From positions 1-42,140 of the forward strand of contig NZ_CAKPXS010000009.1 of NCBI RefSeq assembly GCF_934202235.1: a stretch of DNA of 42,140 bases, read 5' to 3'. Origin of the DNA: an uncultured Limosilactobacillus sp. (GTDB lineage Bacteria > Bacillota > Bacilli > Lactobacillales > Lactobacillaceae). The notes under the pieces are model-generated. The model did no database searches, had not been told where the DNA came from, and saw nothing but the letters and a program-made list of their open reading frames with translations. Of this stretch, positions 15,814 through 24,178 are shown piece by piece (positions within the stretch are counted from its first letter, which is position 1; every line of letters starts with the position of its first letter). Both the position numbers and the translations under genes were made by a program.

Positions 15814-15842
15814 TTGACGAACATTTCCGTTTAACTTATTAT
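15814..15842 (+). promoter_or_regulatory. Promoter of the FMN reductase gene
   Basis: TTGACG (15814-15819) and TATTAT (15837-15842) are 17 bases apart. It diverges from the acpS promoter about 25 bases away. Confidence 0.75.
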
Positions 15843-15895
15843 TAGTAAGTAGAAAGGCAAGGGTCCTTGCCCCGCCAACAAAGGAGTGACTAACA

Positions 15896-16435
15896 ATGAA
15901 AAACGTTGCAATTATTATCGGGTCAACCCGTCCTGGACGACGTAGCCCAGAGGTCGCCCACTGGCTTCATTCACAGCTTGCAACCAGCAAAGGTGTTCAG
16001 TTTACCACCATGGACTTACGAGAGGTAAACCTCCCATTCTTGGATGAACAAAAAATGCCCGCCATGGGCCAGTATGAGCAAGCACATACGAAAAAATGGC
16101 AGCAGTTAATTAACCATTACGACGGCATCATCCTCCTCTTCCCGCAATACAATTGGGGATACCCGGCCGTGCTAAAAAATGCTATTGACTACCTATCTGC
16201 TGAGTGGGCAGATAAGCCAGTCGCGATGGTCACTTTTGGCGGTCACGGTGGTCCTCAGGCCCAAGCGGCCATGAAACTGGTTCTCACTGGTCTCCACGCC
16301 CAGCAGCTTGCCACAAACCCACAGCTGTCACTCAACCCGACTGCGTCACCAGCAGATTACCAGCAACAACTGCATCACTACGACTTTGAAGCAGCACTGC
16401 TCAAACAAGAGTTTGAACACCTCTTAGCTGATTAA
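15896..16435 (+). CDS. NAD(P)H-dependent FMN reductase / flavodoxin-like oxidoreductase
   Basis: This 179-residue protein has the flavodoxin-like fold of the NADPH-dependent FMN reductase family. The phosphate loop is IIGSTRPGRRSPEVAHWL at the N-terminus, and the flavin region is FPQYNWGYPAVLKNAIDYL near residues 82-100, followed by GGHGG. Family members reduce flavins, quinones or azo dyes with NAD(P)H; the substrate here is unknown. It has its own promoter, an AAAGGAGTG ribosome site and a terminator, and stands alone on the plus strand between acpS-alr and cshA. Confidence 0.88.
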   Translation: MKNVAIIIGSTRPGRRSPEVAHWLHSQLATSKGVQFTTMDLREVNLPFLDEQKMPAMGQYEQAHTKKWQQLINHYDGIILLFPQYNWGYPAVLKNAIDYLSAEWADKPVAMVTFGGHGGPQAQAAMKLVLTGLHAQQLATNPQLSLNPTASPADYQQQLHHYDFEAALLKQEFEHLLAD

Positions 16436-16449
16436 AGTAAACCATAATA

Positions 16450-16484
16450 AAATCCGCTAGCGATCTCTGGTCGTTAGCGGATTT
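16450..16484. terminator. Terminator shared by the FMN reductase and cshA
   Basis: AAATCCGCTAGCGA pairs with TCGTTAGCGGATTT around a 7-base loop. The pairing is complete (one G-U) in the plus-strand RNA and has one mismatch in the minus-strand RNA. T-rich sequence flanks both sides, and it sits between convergent gene ends. Confidence 0.8.
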
Positions 16485-16499
16485 ATTTATCTTAACACC

Positions 16500-17975
16500 T
16501 TATTTTTCTTTACGCCGCATGTTAAAACGGTGTTTCTTGTGGTGGCCGCCATCCCGGCGGTGATCATTCCGGTGATAACCATGCCGCGAGTGGCCACGGT
16601 ACTTACCACGATGGTTATTGCGATGACGGTAGTTATTGTGTCCCCGGTGCCGACGCGGTAAAGGCTTTTCCGGTGTAATCTTCACTGGCACCTGGCTAGC
16701 ATCATCCTTGGTGATGGTGTTCAGCAGTGCCGCCACCAAGTCGACCGCATCATGTGTCTCCAGCAGTTTGTGCGCTGCCTCCTCATAACGCTCATTAGTT
16801 GGCTTAGCGATCAGTTCATCAATGTCGTTAAACGCCGAGGCAACCTGACCCCGAAAGGCTTCTTCTGCCGTTGGCGGCTTCAATGGGAGCATCCGGACCT
16901 TCGTTAGCTTCTCAATTTCGTGAAGGTAGTTCATCTCGTTTGGGGTGACAAACGTCAGCGAGACACCGTGGTGCCCGGCACGGCCAGTCCGGCCAATCCG
17001 GTGAACGTAACTGTCCGGATCTGACGGAATATCGTAATTGTAAACGTGGGTAACACCAGAAATGTCCAGTCCCCGCGCAGCAACATCCGTCGCTACTAAA
17101 ATATCAATCTTGCCGGCCTTAAAGCGACGCATAATCTTCGTCCGCCGCTCCTGCGTCAGGTCTCCGTGGATTCCCGCCGCATTGTAGCCGCGCATAATCA
17201 AACCACGTGACAATTCATCAACTCGTCGCTTGGTCCGACCGAAAACGATCGTCAGGTCCGGATCCTGGACATCGATTAAGCGAGTCATAATATCGAACTT
17301 TTCGTGTTCGCGCGCCCGCACATAGTACTGGTCAACCAGGTCCGTAGTCAGTTCCTTGGCCTTAATCTTAACCATCTGCGGGTCCTTCATAAACTGCACG
17401 CCGATCTTCTTGATCGAATCTGGCATCGTTGCAGAAAAGAGCAGTGTCTGCCGGTCAGATGGTGTTTCATCAATAATCGCCTTGATGTCTTCCAAAAAGC
17501 CCATGTCGAGCATGTCATCGGCTTCGTCCAGGACCAGTGTCTTAATTGTCCCTAACTTTAAAGTGTGCCGCCGCAGGTGGTCACGAATCCGTCCGGGAGT
17601 CCCCACCACAATCTGTGGATGACTCTTGAGGCTCCGAATTTGCCGGCGAATATCTGCCCCGCCGTAAACGACTTGCACCTTGACGTGGCTGTCACGTCCT
17701 AAGCGGAACAATTCTTCTTGCGTCTGAATTGCCAGTTCCCGAGTTGGCGAGATAATTAAGGCCTGTAAGTGGGGATCCTTCGTGTCAACGTGTTCAATAA
17801 TAGGTAGGCCGAATGCGGCAGTCTTCCCCGTCCCCGTTTGGGCCTGGCCAATAACGTCATCACCGGCCAGCACCATCGGAATCGTTTGTTCCTGGATCGG
17901 CGTCGCTTCTTCATAACCGCTGCGTTTAACAGCCTTCAATAGGCTCTTTGACAGGCCTAGTTCACTAAATTTCAA
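16500..17975 (-). CDS. cshA: DEAD-box RNA helicase CshA
   Basis: This 491-residue ATP-dependent RNA helicase is of the CshA type, involved in RNA decay, ribosome assembly and cold tolerance. The Q motif TPIQ, Walker A AQTGTGKT (45-52), PTRELAIQ, DEAD (150-153), SAT (181-183) and HRIGRTGRAG near 325 are all present. The tail from about 440 is rich in His, Arg, Asn and Gly. The start codon is TTG with AGGAGG seven bases upstream; no ATG fits the family N-terminus MKFSELGLS. It is the last gene of lemA-htpX-murF-cshA. Confidence 0.95.
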   Translation of the reverse strand: MKFSELGLSKSLLKAVKRSGYEEATPIQEQTIPMVLAGDDVIGQAQTGTGKTAAFGLPIIEHVDTKDPHLQALIISPTRELAIQTQEELFRLGRDSHVKVQVVYGGADIRRQIRSLKSHPQIVVGTPGRIRDHLRRHTLKLGTIKTLVLDEADDMLDMGFLEDIKAIIDETPSDRQTLLFSATMPDSIKKIGVQFMKDPQMVKIKAKELTTDLVDQYYVRAREHEKFDIMTRLIDVQDPDLTIVFGRTKRRVDELSRGLIMRGYNAAGIHGDLTQERRTKIMRRFKAGKIDILVATDVAARGLDISGVTHVYNYDIPSDPDSYVHRIGRTGRAGHHGVSLTFVTPNEMNYLHEIEKLTKVRMLPLKPPTAEEAFRGQVASAFNDIDELIAKPTNERYEEAAHKLLETHDAVDLVAALLNTITKDDASQVPVKITPEKPLPRRHRGHNNYRHRNNHRGKYRGHSRHGYHRNDHRRDGGHHKKHRFNMRRKEK

Positions 17976-18014
17976 AAAATTCCTCCTTGTAAAAGGCGGC
18001 CATTGCCGCTTCCC

Positions 18015-19415
18015 TTACTGTTCTTCCGTGGTTGCCGGCATAATCTTTGCCAGAACCTTTTCCAGGTGAATCCCGTGACTCCCCTTTAATAAGATGACGT
18101 CATCCTCATGCAAATCGTGATTCAGGTCGGTCACCAGGGGTGATAGTTGGTCAGCCCCATAATAATGAATTGCGCTGACCGGGTAGCCGTCTTCAGCCAA
18201 CTGGTCACGGAGGGCGGCCATTTCAGGGCCCACTAAGTAGACCTCTTGGAGCGTGGCCGGGTTAATCACCTCAGCTAAGCTAGCGTGCAACTTAGCAGAT
18301 GCTTTTCCCAGCTCCAGCATGTCCCCCAGAACGGCAATCCGCCGGCCACCGTCACTGACTGGGACCTGCTGTAGTGTTTCCAGCACATCACGGGCTGCCG
18401 TCGGGTTAGAGTTGTAAACATCAGATAGCACTTTTTCGCCAGCCGCTCCCGTCAGCCATTCTGCCCGGTTGGCGGTCAGGTTTGGGTGCGCCAGTCCCTT
18501 TTTCATGTTAGCCGGGCGAATGTGCAACCGCTTAGCAACGGCGAGCGCTGCCAGGGCGTTGGCAACATTGTATTCACCGGTCAACTGAACAGTGAATTCG
18601 TCGTCTGGCCAGGCATTAGTAGTGAACGTCAACTGGTTTGTGCCAACCGTAACCGCCGTGGCGTAAAGGTCGTTCCCCAATTCACGGCCAAAGGTGTAAG
18701 TCCCTTGCTTAAGTTCCTTTGTCCGTTCCCGCAGCAATGGCTCATCACCGTTATAAATCAACACGCCATCTTCCTTGAGGCCGTGAGTGATTTCCATTTT
18801 GGCATCAGCAATCCGGTCACGGGTCCCGAAAAATTCAATATGGGCTTCCCCGATCATCGTAATGACGGCGACATCAGGGTTGGCCAGCTTGCTCAACTGG
18901 TCCAGTTGCTGGAACCGGTCCATCCCCATTTCAACCACGACCACTTCGGTATTGGCATTCATGTTCAGCAACGTTACTGGGACACCAATTTCATTATTGA
19001 AGTTAGCGTGAGTCTTAATAACGTTGTACTGGGTGGCCAGAATCGAGGCAGTTAAGTCTTTCGTCGTCGTCTTACCGTTACTCCCGGTAACTGCCACCAC
19101 GACCGGGTTAATCTTGTGAACATAATACTTACTCAGCTTTTGCAGCGCCGCCAATGGGTCGTCGACGACCAGCACCGGATGATCATCCGGAACTGGTTGG
19201 TGATCAGCAGCCCACAGAGTAGCCACGGCACCATGTTCAAAGGCACTGCCAACGAAACGGTGACCGTCATTGTTTCCCTTTAAGGGGACAAACAAGGCGC
19301 CAGGCGTCATCTGTCGACTATCGAATGAGACGCTGCTAACGGTAATATCTTCCCACTGGGAAACGTCGTTTTGCACTTGGAGTGCCTTGGCAATTTCCCG
19401 AATCTTCATCTTCAT
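18015..19415 (-). CDS. murF: UDP-N-acetylmuramoyl-tripeptide--D-alanyl-D-alanine ligase
   Basis: MurF adds D-Ala-D-Ala to the UDP-MurNAc-tripeptide, completing the cytosolic peptidoglycan precursor. The Mur ligase order is visible: an N-terminal substrate domain, the ATP loop VTGSNGKTTTKD (110-120) and a C-terminal ligase domain. From the ATG at 19415 it is 466 residues, with GAGGA about eight bases upstream; an in-frame TTG further up has no ribosome site. It lies 24 bases after htpX and 39 before cshA, so all are probably on one transcript. Confidence 0.95.
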   Translation of the reverse strand: MKMKIREIAKALQVQNDVSQWEDITVSSVSFDSRQMTPGALFVPLKGNNDGHRFVGSAFEHGAVATLWAADHQPVPDDHPVLVVDDPLAALQKLSKYYVHKINPVVVAVTGSNGKTTTKDLTASILATQYNVIKTHANFNNEIGVPVTLLNMNANTEVVVVEMGMDRFQQLDQLSKLANPDVAVITMIGEAHIEFFGTRDRIADAKMEITHGLKEDGVLIYNGDEPLLRERTKELKQGTYTFGRELGNDLYATAVTVGTNQLTFTTNAWPDDEFTVQLTGEYNVANALAALAVAKRLHIRPANMKKGLAHPNLTANRAEWLTGAAGEKVLSDVYNSNPTAARDVLETLQQVPVSDGGRRIAVLGDMLELGKASAKLHASLAEVINPATLQEVYLVGPEMAALRDQLAEDGYPVSAIHYYGADQLSPLVTDLNHDLHEDDVILLKGSHGIHLEKVLAKIMPATTEEQ

Positions 19416-19439
19416 CGTTAAATCCTCTTTCAAACAATC

Positions 19440-20333
19440 TTACATTTTCTTCAGACGAGCAATTCGCGCATCTAGCGGCGGGTGAGTGTCAAAGAGCGCA
19501 CTCAAACCACGTCCGTGGACGGCGTTCAGGTGTGGCGAACTGATGTAAAGTGATGCGCACTCGGCACTACTTTGCTTCATCGGTTGCGCCTCTTTTAACT
19601 TGGTCAAGGCGGCGATTAGCCCCTGCGGGTTACGAGTCAATTCCACAGAGCCAGCATCGGCCAAGTATTCCCGGTTACGGGATAATGCTAACTGGACGAG
19701 GGTGGCCGCCAGTGGTGCAAGGACAATCAATAAAATAGCCCCTACAGCAACAAAGATGCCGCCACCATCATCGTCGCTATCACGACTGCCACCAAACCAC
19801 CACGCATGGCTGGCAAAGTTAGCCAGAAAGGTGATCGCGCCAGCAAGCGCCATCGCAACCGTTTGCAGGCGAATATCATAATTTCTGACGTGACTCATTT
19901 CGTGACCCATGACGCCTTCTAATTCCTCACGGTTCATTTGGGATAAAAGTCCCGTTGTTGCCGCCACGGCAGCATGTTGAGGGTCGCTCCCGGTGGCAAA
20001 GGCATTGGGACTGGGGTCATCAATAATAAACACCCGCGGCATGGGAACGTTAGCAGCCAGCGCCATGTCTTCAACCACGTGGTAGAATTCTGGTGCTTGG
20101 CTTGCGTCGTGAAGCTCCTGCGCGTTGTTCATCCGCATCACCATGTCAGCGGACTGTCCACCCACTACTGATAAGTAGATGAGTGCTAAAATGGCCGCAA
20201 CAATCACTCCGCCGACTGCCGTACGGGCGAAGACATAACCAATTGCCGCGCCAACGAGTGCTAAAAGCAAAAAGAAAACGGCAACCACAAGTACCGTTTT
20301 ACGTTTGTTTCTGGCAATTTGCTGATACAGCAT
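19440..20333 (-). CDS. htpX: Membrane zinc metalloprotease HtpX
   Basis: This 297-residue M48-family protease degrades damaged membrane proteins. Two N-terminal membrane segments (about 13-36 and 41-58) precede the cytosolic zinc site HEMSH (144-148), and two more hydrophobic segments follow (about 160-180 and 195-215). The downstream SRNREYLADAGSVEL segment supplies the third zinc ligand, a Glu. The pairing with lemA just upstream is common in Gram-positive bacteria. Confidence 0.95.
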   Translation of the reverse strand: MLYQQIARNKRKTVLVVAVFFLLLALVGAAIGYVFARTAVGGVIVAAILALIYLSVVGGQSADMVMRMNNAQELHDASQAPEFYHVVEDMALAANVPMPRVFIIDDPSPNAFATGSDPQHAAVAATTGLLSQMNREELEGVMGHEMSHVRNYDIRLQTVAMALAGAITFLANFASHAWWFGGSRDSDDDGGGIFVAVGAILLIVLAPLAATLVQLALSRNREYLADAGSVELTRNPQGLIAALTKLKEAQPMKQSSAECASLYISSPHLNAVHGRGLSALFDTHPPLDARIARLKKM

Positions 20334-20357
20334 GAAGCCACATTCTCCTTTGTTTTG

Positions 20358-20924
20358 TTAGTCGTCAAATGAAACCTTCGGCACTTCTTGAGCCTTTTCT
20401 GGTGCCTTGAGGTAATCAATTGCGGTAAAGTGCCCCAGTGAAGCGACAATCTTTGACGGGAACTGCTGAATTTTCGCGTTGAGGGCCGCCGCCGTACTGT
20501 TGTATAACTGACGAGAGTAAGCGATCTTATTTTCAGTGTTAGTCAGCTCTTCCATCAGCTTGGTATACTCGGCGCTCGCCTTCAGATCCGGGTAGTTTTC
20601 CGCTACGGCCACCAACGAATGCAAAGCACCAGTCAACTGGTTGGCGACGGTCATCTTTTCCTGGTGGTTTTCTTCGGGAACACCGGCTAATTCAGAGCGC
20701 AGCTTGGTAATCTTGTCAAAGACACCTTGTTCATACTTAGAGTAACCCTTCACCGTTGCTAATAGGTTGGGGATGAGGTCGTTTCGCCGGGTTAACTGAA
20801 CATCAATCTGGCTCCATGATTCCTGGACATGGGTGCGCATTGCCACTAAACCGTTATAAGTCATCACGTACCAAACAACGATCACGGCAATGACGATGAT
20901 TGCAATAATCCATCCTGTACTCAT
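20358..20924 (-). CDS. lemA: LemA family membrane protein
   Basis: This 188-residue protein has one N-terminal membrane segment (5-24), followed by YNGLVAMRTHVQESWSQIDVQLTRRNDLIPNLL-type sequence, the hallmark of the LemA family. The helical domain faces outward or inward depending on the species, and its biochemical role is not settled. It is the first gene of the lemA-htpX-murF-cshA group, with GAGGA upstream. The intergenic region 20925-21080 is divergent with the phosphatase gene; I could not pick a convincing promoter for either side. Confidence 0.93.
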   Translation of the reverse strand: MSTGWIIAIIVIAVIVVWYVMTYNGLVAMRTHVQESWSQIDVQLTRRNDLIPNLLATVKGYSKYEQGVFDKITKLRSELAGVPEENHQEKMTVANQLTGALHSLVAVAENYPDLKASAEYTKLMEELTNTENKIAYSRQLYNSTAAALNAKIQQFPSKIVASLGHFTAIDYLKAPEKAQEVPKVSFDD

Positions 20925-21080
20925 TTTGGTCTTTCCTCCTCACAATCACATATCATTCGTCTCATTATGACATTTTACCAGGTTTGCCAGTGAAACACAC
21001 GATTTCTCGCCGATTAATGTGCCATGACGCTAGATCGTGTACAATAAGGTTAATATGTGCGGAAAGGGAAGTGTCAATTC

Positions 21081-21548
21081 ATGAAAATCTTATTTGTCTG
21101 CCTGGGCAACATTTGTCGTTCGGCGATGGCAGAGGCCATGTTTCGTCAGATGGTTGCTGACGCCGGACTTAGTGACCAAATTCAAGTTGACTCAGCGGGA
21201 ACCAGTAATGAAGAAGAGGGGAATGGTCCCCACCCCGGTGCCCGGCGCTGTCTAGCCAACCACCACATTAGTGCTGACGGACTAATTTCCCGGCCGCTAA
21301 ACCAGGATGATTACTTTTCTGCCAACTATATTGTCGGGATGGACGAGATGAACATGGAAGATATCTATTCCCGGGCGCCACAGGAACACCACGCTCAGTT
21401 GTGTGGTATCTTCGACCTCGTGCCAGAGCGAAAAGGTGAATCAATTCCCGATCCCTGGTACACCCACCGTTTTGAAGATACGTACAACAGTCTTGCCGTC
21501 GCTTTGCCAACCTGGTTAGCGAAGCTGAAAAGAGAAGTCAATCGTTAA
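21081..21548 (+). CDS. Low-molecular-weight protein tyrosine phosphatase
   Basis: This 155-residue enzyme has the P-loop CLGNICRS (CX5R, Cys7 to Arg13) right at the N-terminus and the acid DPWY motif near residue 125, both diagnostic of the LMW-PTP family. It dephosphorylates tyrosine-phosphorylated proteins or small phosphoesters; the physiological substrate is unknown. The ATG at 21081 starts directly with the family sequence MKILFVC. An in-frame GTG upstream would add eight unconserved residues. The ribosome site is weak (AAAGGGAAG). Confidence 0.93.
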   Translation: MKILFVCLGNICRSAMAEAMFRQMVADAGLSDQIQVDSAGTSNEEEGNGPHPGARRCLANHHISADGLISRPLNQDDYFSANYIVGMDEMNMEDIYSRAPQEHHAQLCGIFDLVPERKGESIPDPWYTHRFEDTYNSLAVALPTWLAKLKREVNR

Positions 21549-21600
21549 AATAAAAATGTGGTCCGCCACTTCGCATAACGCGAGTGGCCGGGCCACATTT
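21549..21600 (-). terminator. Terminator between sortase and phosphatase genes
   Basis: AAATGTGG / CCACATTT closes a long imperfect stem with an inner CCACT-TCGC / GCGA-GTGG helix. The minus strand continues with TTTATTTTAA, so it mainly ends the sortase transcript, though it may act both ways. Confidence 0.75.
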
Positions 21601-21609
21601 ACTTTCCCG

Positions 21610-22302
21610 CTATTGACCATTGGTGTATTTTTCACTCAGCGATTTTTGAACACTCCGTGGTGCCTGCTTAAACTTCTCCGACTTAACAAAACTTCCCCGG
21701 ATGAGCAAGCGGTTAGCCCCCGTTGCATCACAGGTAACCATCGTAATAATTTTTTGAGGCGTATTATCAACGACCTGAACGTCGGTCGCGGGAATAAACT
21801 TCCGCTCATAAATCTTGTATTCATAAACCCTGTCAAGGTCCGTCAGGTACACCTTTTGGCCGACCTTCGCATGGTAATAAAGTGGTGAAAAGAGAATCTT
21901 GCTACCATTAGCCATATTGTGACCCGCCAGTGCGTAGTTTCCTTCACCCATCTTCATATCTGGCCGCATCGTCCCAGCCGCTAGCGCCAGGGTCGTATTA
22001 TCGACCCCCTTGGCAATCGGGACCGACATCTTGATGGCCGGAACGGCAACTACCCCAATAATGTTGACTTTCTGCTTGCTAGCGCGAGCTTGAGCAGCTG
22101 ACTGCAAGTTCAGGTCCTTGACGTTGCTAAAGTTGTAGGAAGCTTTTTTCTGGCTATTTTTCTTAATCGTCGCTGACGTTAGCTGCGGCCGGTAAGACCC
22201 GACAAGGTAATATTTAATTTGCTGGTTGAAAATTAAAACCAGACTGACCAGCAAAAGAAGCACGGCGGCGGTCCAGCGTAACCAACCCTTTTTCTTCTTC
22301 AT
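21610..22302 (-). CDS. srtA: Class A sortase
   Basis: This 230-residue enzyme anchors LPXTG-type surface proteins to peptidoglycan. A Lys-rich N-terminus and one membrane segment (10-27) tether it outside the cell. The catalytic His128 lies in ALAGHNM, Cys191 in TMVTC, and an Arg follows in NRLLIRG (Arg198 or Arg202). The start has GAGGTGGAG upstream. It stands alone between terminators, with no sortase substrate gene in the window, as expected for a housekeeping sortase. Confidence 0.94.
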   Translation of the reverse strand: MKKKKGWLRWTAAVLLLLVSLVLIFNQQIKYYLVGSYRPQLTSATIKKNSQKKASYNFSNVKDLNLQSAAQARASKQKVNIIGVVAVPAIKMSVPIAKGVDNTTLALAAGTMRPDMKMGEGNYALAGHNMANGSKILFSPLYYHAKVGQKVYLTDLDRVYEYKIYERKFIPATDVQVVDNTPQKIITMVTCDATGANRLLIRGSFVKSEKFKQAPRSVQKSLSEKYTNGQ

Positions 22303-22320
22303 TTCTCCACCTCATTAACA

Positions 22321-22354
22321 GAAAACGTCCGTCGGTGAACCAACGGACGTTTTC
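22321..22354 (-). terminator. Terminator after rpmE2
   Basis: GAAAACGTCCGT / ACGGACGTTTTC forms a perfect 12-bp stem with a 10-base loop between rpmE2 and srtA. The stem ends in TTTTC on both strands. Confidence 0.75.
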
Positions 22355-22407
22355 TCTTTTTAACGGAACAGTTAACAGCAACCGCCGCCGATATCCCGAA
22401 ATTGTCT

Positions 22408-22659
22408 TTAGTTGTTCTTCAGACCGTACTTCTTGTTGAAACGTTCAACAGCACCGTCGGCCTTGTTAAACTTCTGCTTACCAGTGTAGAACGGGTGAGA
22501 ATCTGAAGAAACTTCAACCCGGATCAGTGGGTATTCGTTACCGTCTTCCCACTTAACCGTTTCGCTTGAAGTAGCGGTTGAGCCGGACAAGAACTTGTAG
22601 CCCGTTGATGAGTCTTCAAAAACTACCATGTGGTAATCTGGATGAATTCCTTTTTTCAT
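22408..22659 (-). CDS. rpmE2: 50S ribosomal protein L31 type B
   Basis: This 83-residue ribosomal protein starts with MKKGIHPDYH and has no CxxC zinc motif, which identifies the zinc-independent type B form of L31. The start used is the ATG after AAAGGAG. An ATG 21 bases upstream is in frame but would place the ribosome site inside the coding sequence. No zinc-type L31 is present in the window. Confidence 0.95.
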   Translation of the reverse strand: MKKGIHPDYHMVVFEDSSTGYKFLSGSTATSSETVKWEDGNEYPLIRVEVSSDSHPFYTGKQKFNKADGAVERFNKKYGLKNN

Positions 22660-22721
22660 AATGTATTTCTCCTTTGCCATGAATCATTTTGAAACATAGT
22701 TTGTCGTTAGTCAACTTTTGT

Positions 22722-22750
22722 AGAATATCATAGTTTGACCAATGTTGCAA
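22722..22750 (-). promoter_or_regulatory. Candidate rpmE2 promoter
   Basis: On the minus strand, TTGCAA (22750-22745) and TATTCT (22727-22722) are 17 bases apart. A second candidate, TTGACT with a weak -10, lies closer to the gene. Confidence 0.4.
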
Positions 22751-22780
22751 CCACCAGGGTTAATTTTCACCCTCAGCGAA

Positions 22781-24043
22781 TTAGTCGTCGTCAACAATCG
22801 TGACGTCGGCGTTCAGCCGGTTGAGCTTCCAGACAATCCGGTCGTAACCACGCAGGATGTTACCAGCACCATGGATAACTGTTGTCCCCTTGGCCATTAA
22901 ACCGGCAATGGTCAAAGCAGCCCCTGCCCTGATTTCACCGGCCTGTACTTCTGCACCATGAAGATTGTCGGTGTGTTCAACCGTAATCAGCCCGTCCTGG
23001 TTGCGGATGTTCATCCCCATCTTCTGCAGCTGTGGGATGTGTCCAACCCGTTCCGGATAAATCGTATCTTCAATTGTGCTCTTGCCACTCGCCAACGACA
23101 TCAACGGGCTAAGGGGCTGTTGAAGGTCGGTGGCAAATCCTGGATAGGGCATCGTTTTGACGTGGACCCCATGCAAATTCTCCGTCCGCGGGACGTAAAT
23201 CTTATCGATGTCAATCTGCAAGTCAACACCCATTTCAATCATCTTGCTGGTAAATGATTCCAGGTGCTCCGGAATAACGTTATTGAGCATCACCCCGTCG
23301 CCCATCGCGGCTGCCAGCGAGAGGTAAGTGCCCGTCTCAATCCGGTCAGCAATCACCGTGTGGGTGTTCATTGATTGGAGGGTTCCGACCCCGTGAATGC
23401 GGATTTCATCGGTCCCCGCACCGCGGATTTGCGCCCCCATATTATTCAAGAAGGTGGTGAGGTCAACGATTTCTGGTTCGCGGGCGGCATTTTCAATTAC
23501 CGTTGTCCCCTCAGCGCGTACAGCTGCCAGAATGGCGTTGATCGTTGCCCCAACTGAAACCACGTCGAGGAAAATCCGGTTACCATGCAGACCGTCATGG
23601 GCATCCAGGTGGACCGTCCCGTGGTCTTCGTCAACCGTTGCCCCCAGGGCACGAAACGCCTTCAAGTGCTGGTCGATCGGCCGTGGACCAATGTCATCAC
23701 CGCCGGGGAAGGTTAAGGTCGCCCGGTGGAAACGGCCCAGCAGGGCGCCCATGAAGTAGTAAGAAGCCCGTAACGACTTAATGGCCTTGCTCGGTAATTC
23801 TGCCTCAACAATTTGTGTTGGGTCAATATCCAACACCCCGTGAGAAAATGATGACGTCACGTTCATTGATTGCAGAATGATCATCAGGTTATGAACGTCT
23901 GAAATATCCGGGACGGTATCGAAACGCACTGGCGTGTCGGCTAAAATAGCAGCGGGAATGAGTGCAACGGTGCTATTCTTTGCCCCACCGATTGTCACTT
24001 CACCCGACAGGCGGTTTCCTCCCTTAATGATCATCTTTTTCAT
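22781..24043 (-). CDS. murA: UDP-N-acetylglucosamine 1-carboxyvinyltransferase with Asp at the catalytic Cys site
   Basis: MurA adds the enolpyruvyl group from PEP to UDP-GlcNAc, the first committed step of peptidoglycan synthesis. At 420 residues it is full length, with Lys22-Asn23 and the RPIDQHLKAF segment characteristic of the family. The loop that normally reads PGGCxIGPRP is PGGDDIGPRP, so Asp116 replaces the Cys that fosfomycin alkylates (Cys115 in E. coli). The Cys-to-Asp enzyme is known to stay active and resist fosfomycin in mycobacteria and chlamydiae. It follows pyrG, as in other lactobacilli. A second murA copy may lie elsewhere. Confidence 0.95.
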   Translation of the reverse strand: MKKMIIKGGNRLSGEVTIGGAKNSTVALIPAAILADTPVRFDTVPDISDVHNLMIILQSMNVTSSFSHGVLDIDPTQIVEAELPSKAIKSLRASYYFMGALLGRFHRATLTFPGGDDIGPRPIDQHLKAFRALGATVDEDHGTVHLDAHDGLHGNRIFLDVVSVGATINAILAAVRAEGTTVIENAAREPEIVDLTTFLNNMGAQIRGAGTDEIRIHGVGTLQSMNTHTVIADRIETGTYLSLAAAMGDGVMLNNVIPEHLESFTSKMIEMGVDLQIDIDKIYVPRTENLHGVHVKTMPYPGFATDLQQPLSPLMSLASGKSTIEDTIYPERVGHIPQLQKMGMNIRNQDGLITVEHTDNLHGAEVQAGEIRAGAALTIAGLMAKGTTVIHGAGNILRGYDRIVWKLNRLNADVTIVDDD

Positions 24044-24115
24044 TACTGATATCCTCGTTTCACTTTTAGTAAATCATTTTAACGCTTATTTAGACTGGAA
24101 AAACAGTCAGTAAAT

Positions 24116-24144
24116 ATCATAAGAAAAAAACACCGCAATTACAA
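24116..24144 (-). promoter_or_regulatory. murA promoter
   Basis: On the minus strand, TTGTAA (24144-24139) and TATGAT (24121-24116) are 17 bases apart. It overlaps the T-run of a weak terminator-like hairpin after pyrG (about 24123-24160; ATTAC...GTAAT followed by seven T). Confidence 0.5.
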
Positions 24145-24178
24145 CCAATTCTGGTAATCAATCGTAAAAATTAGAAAA

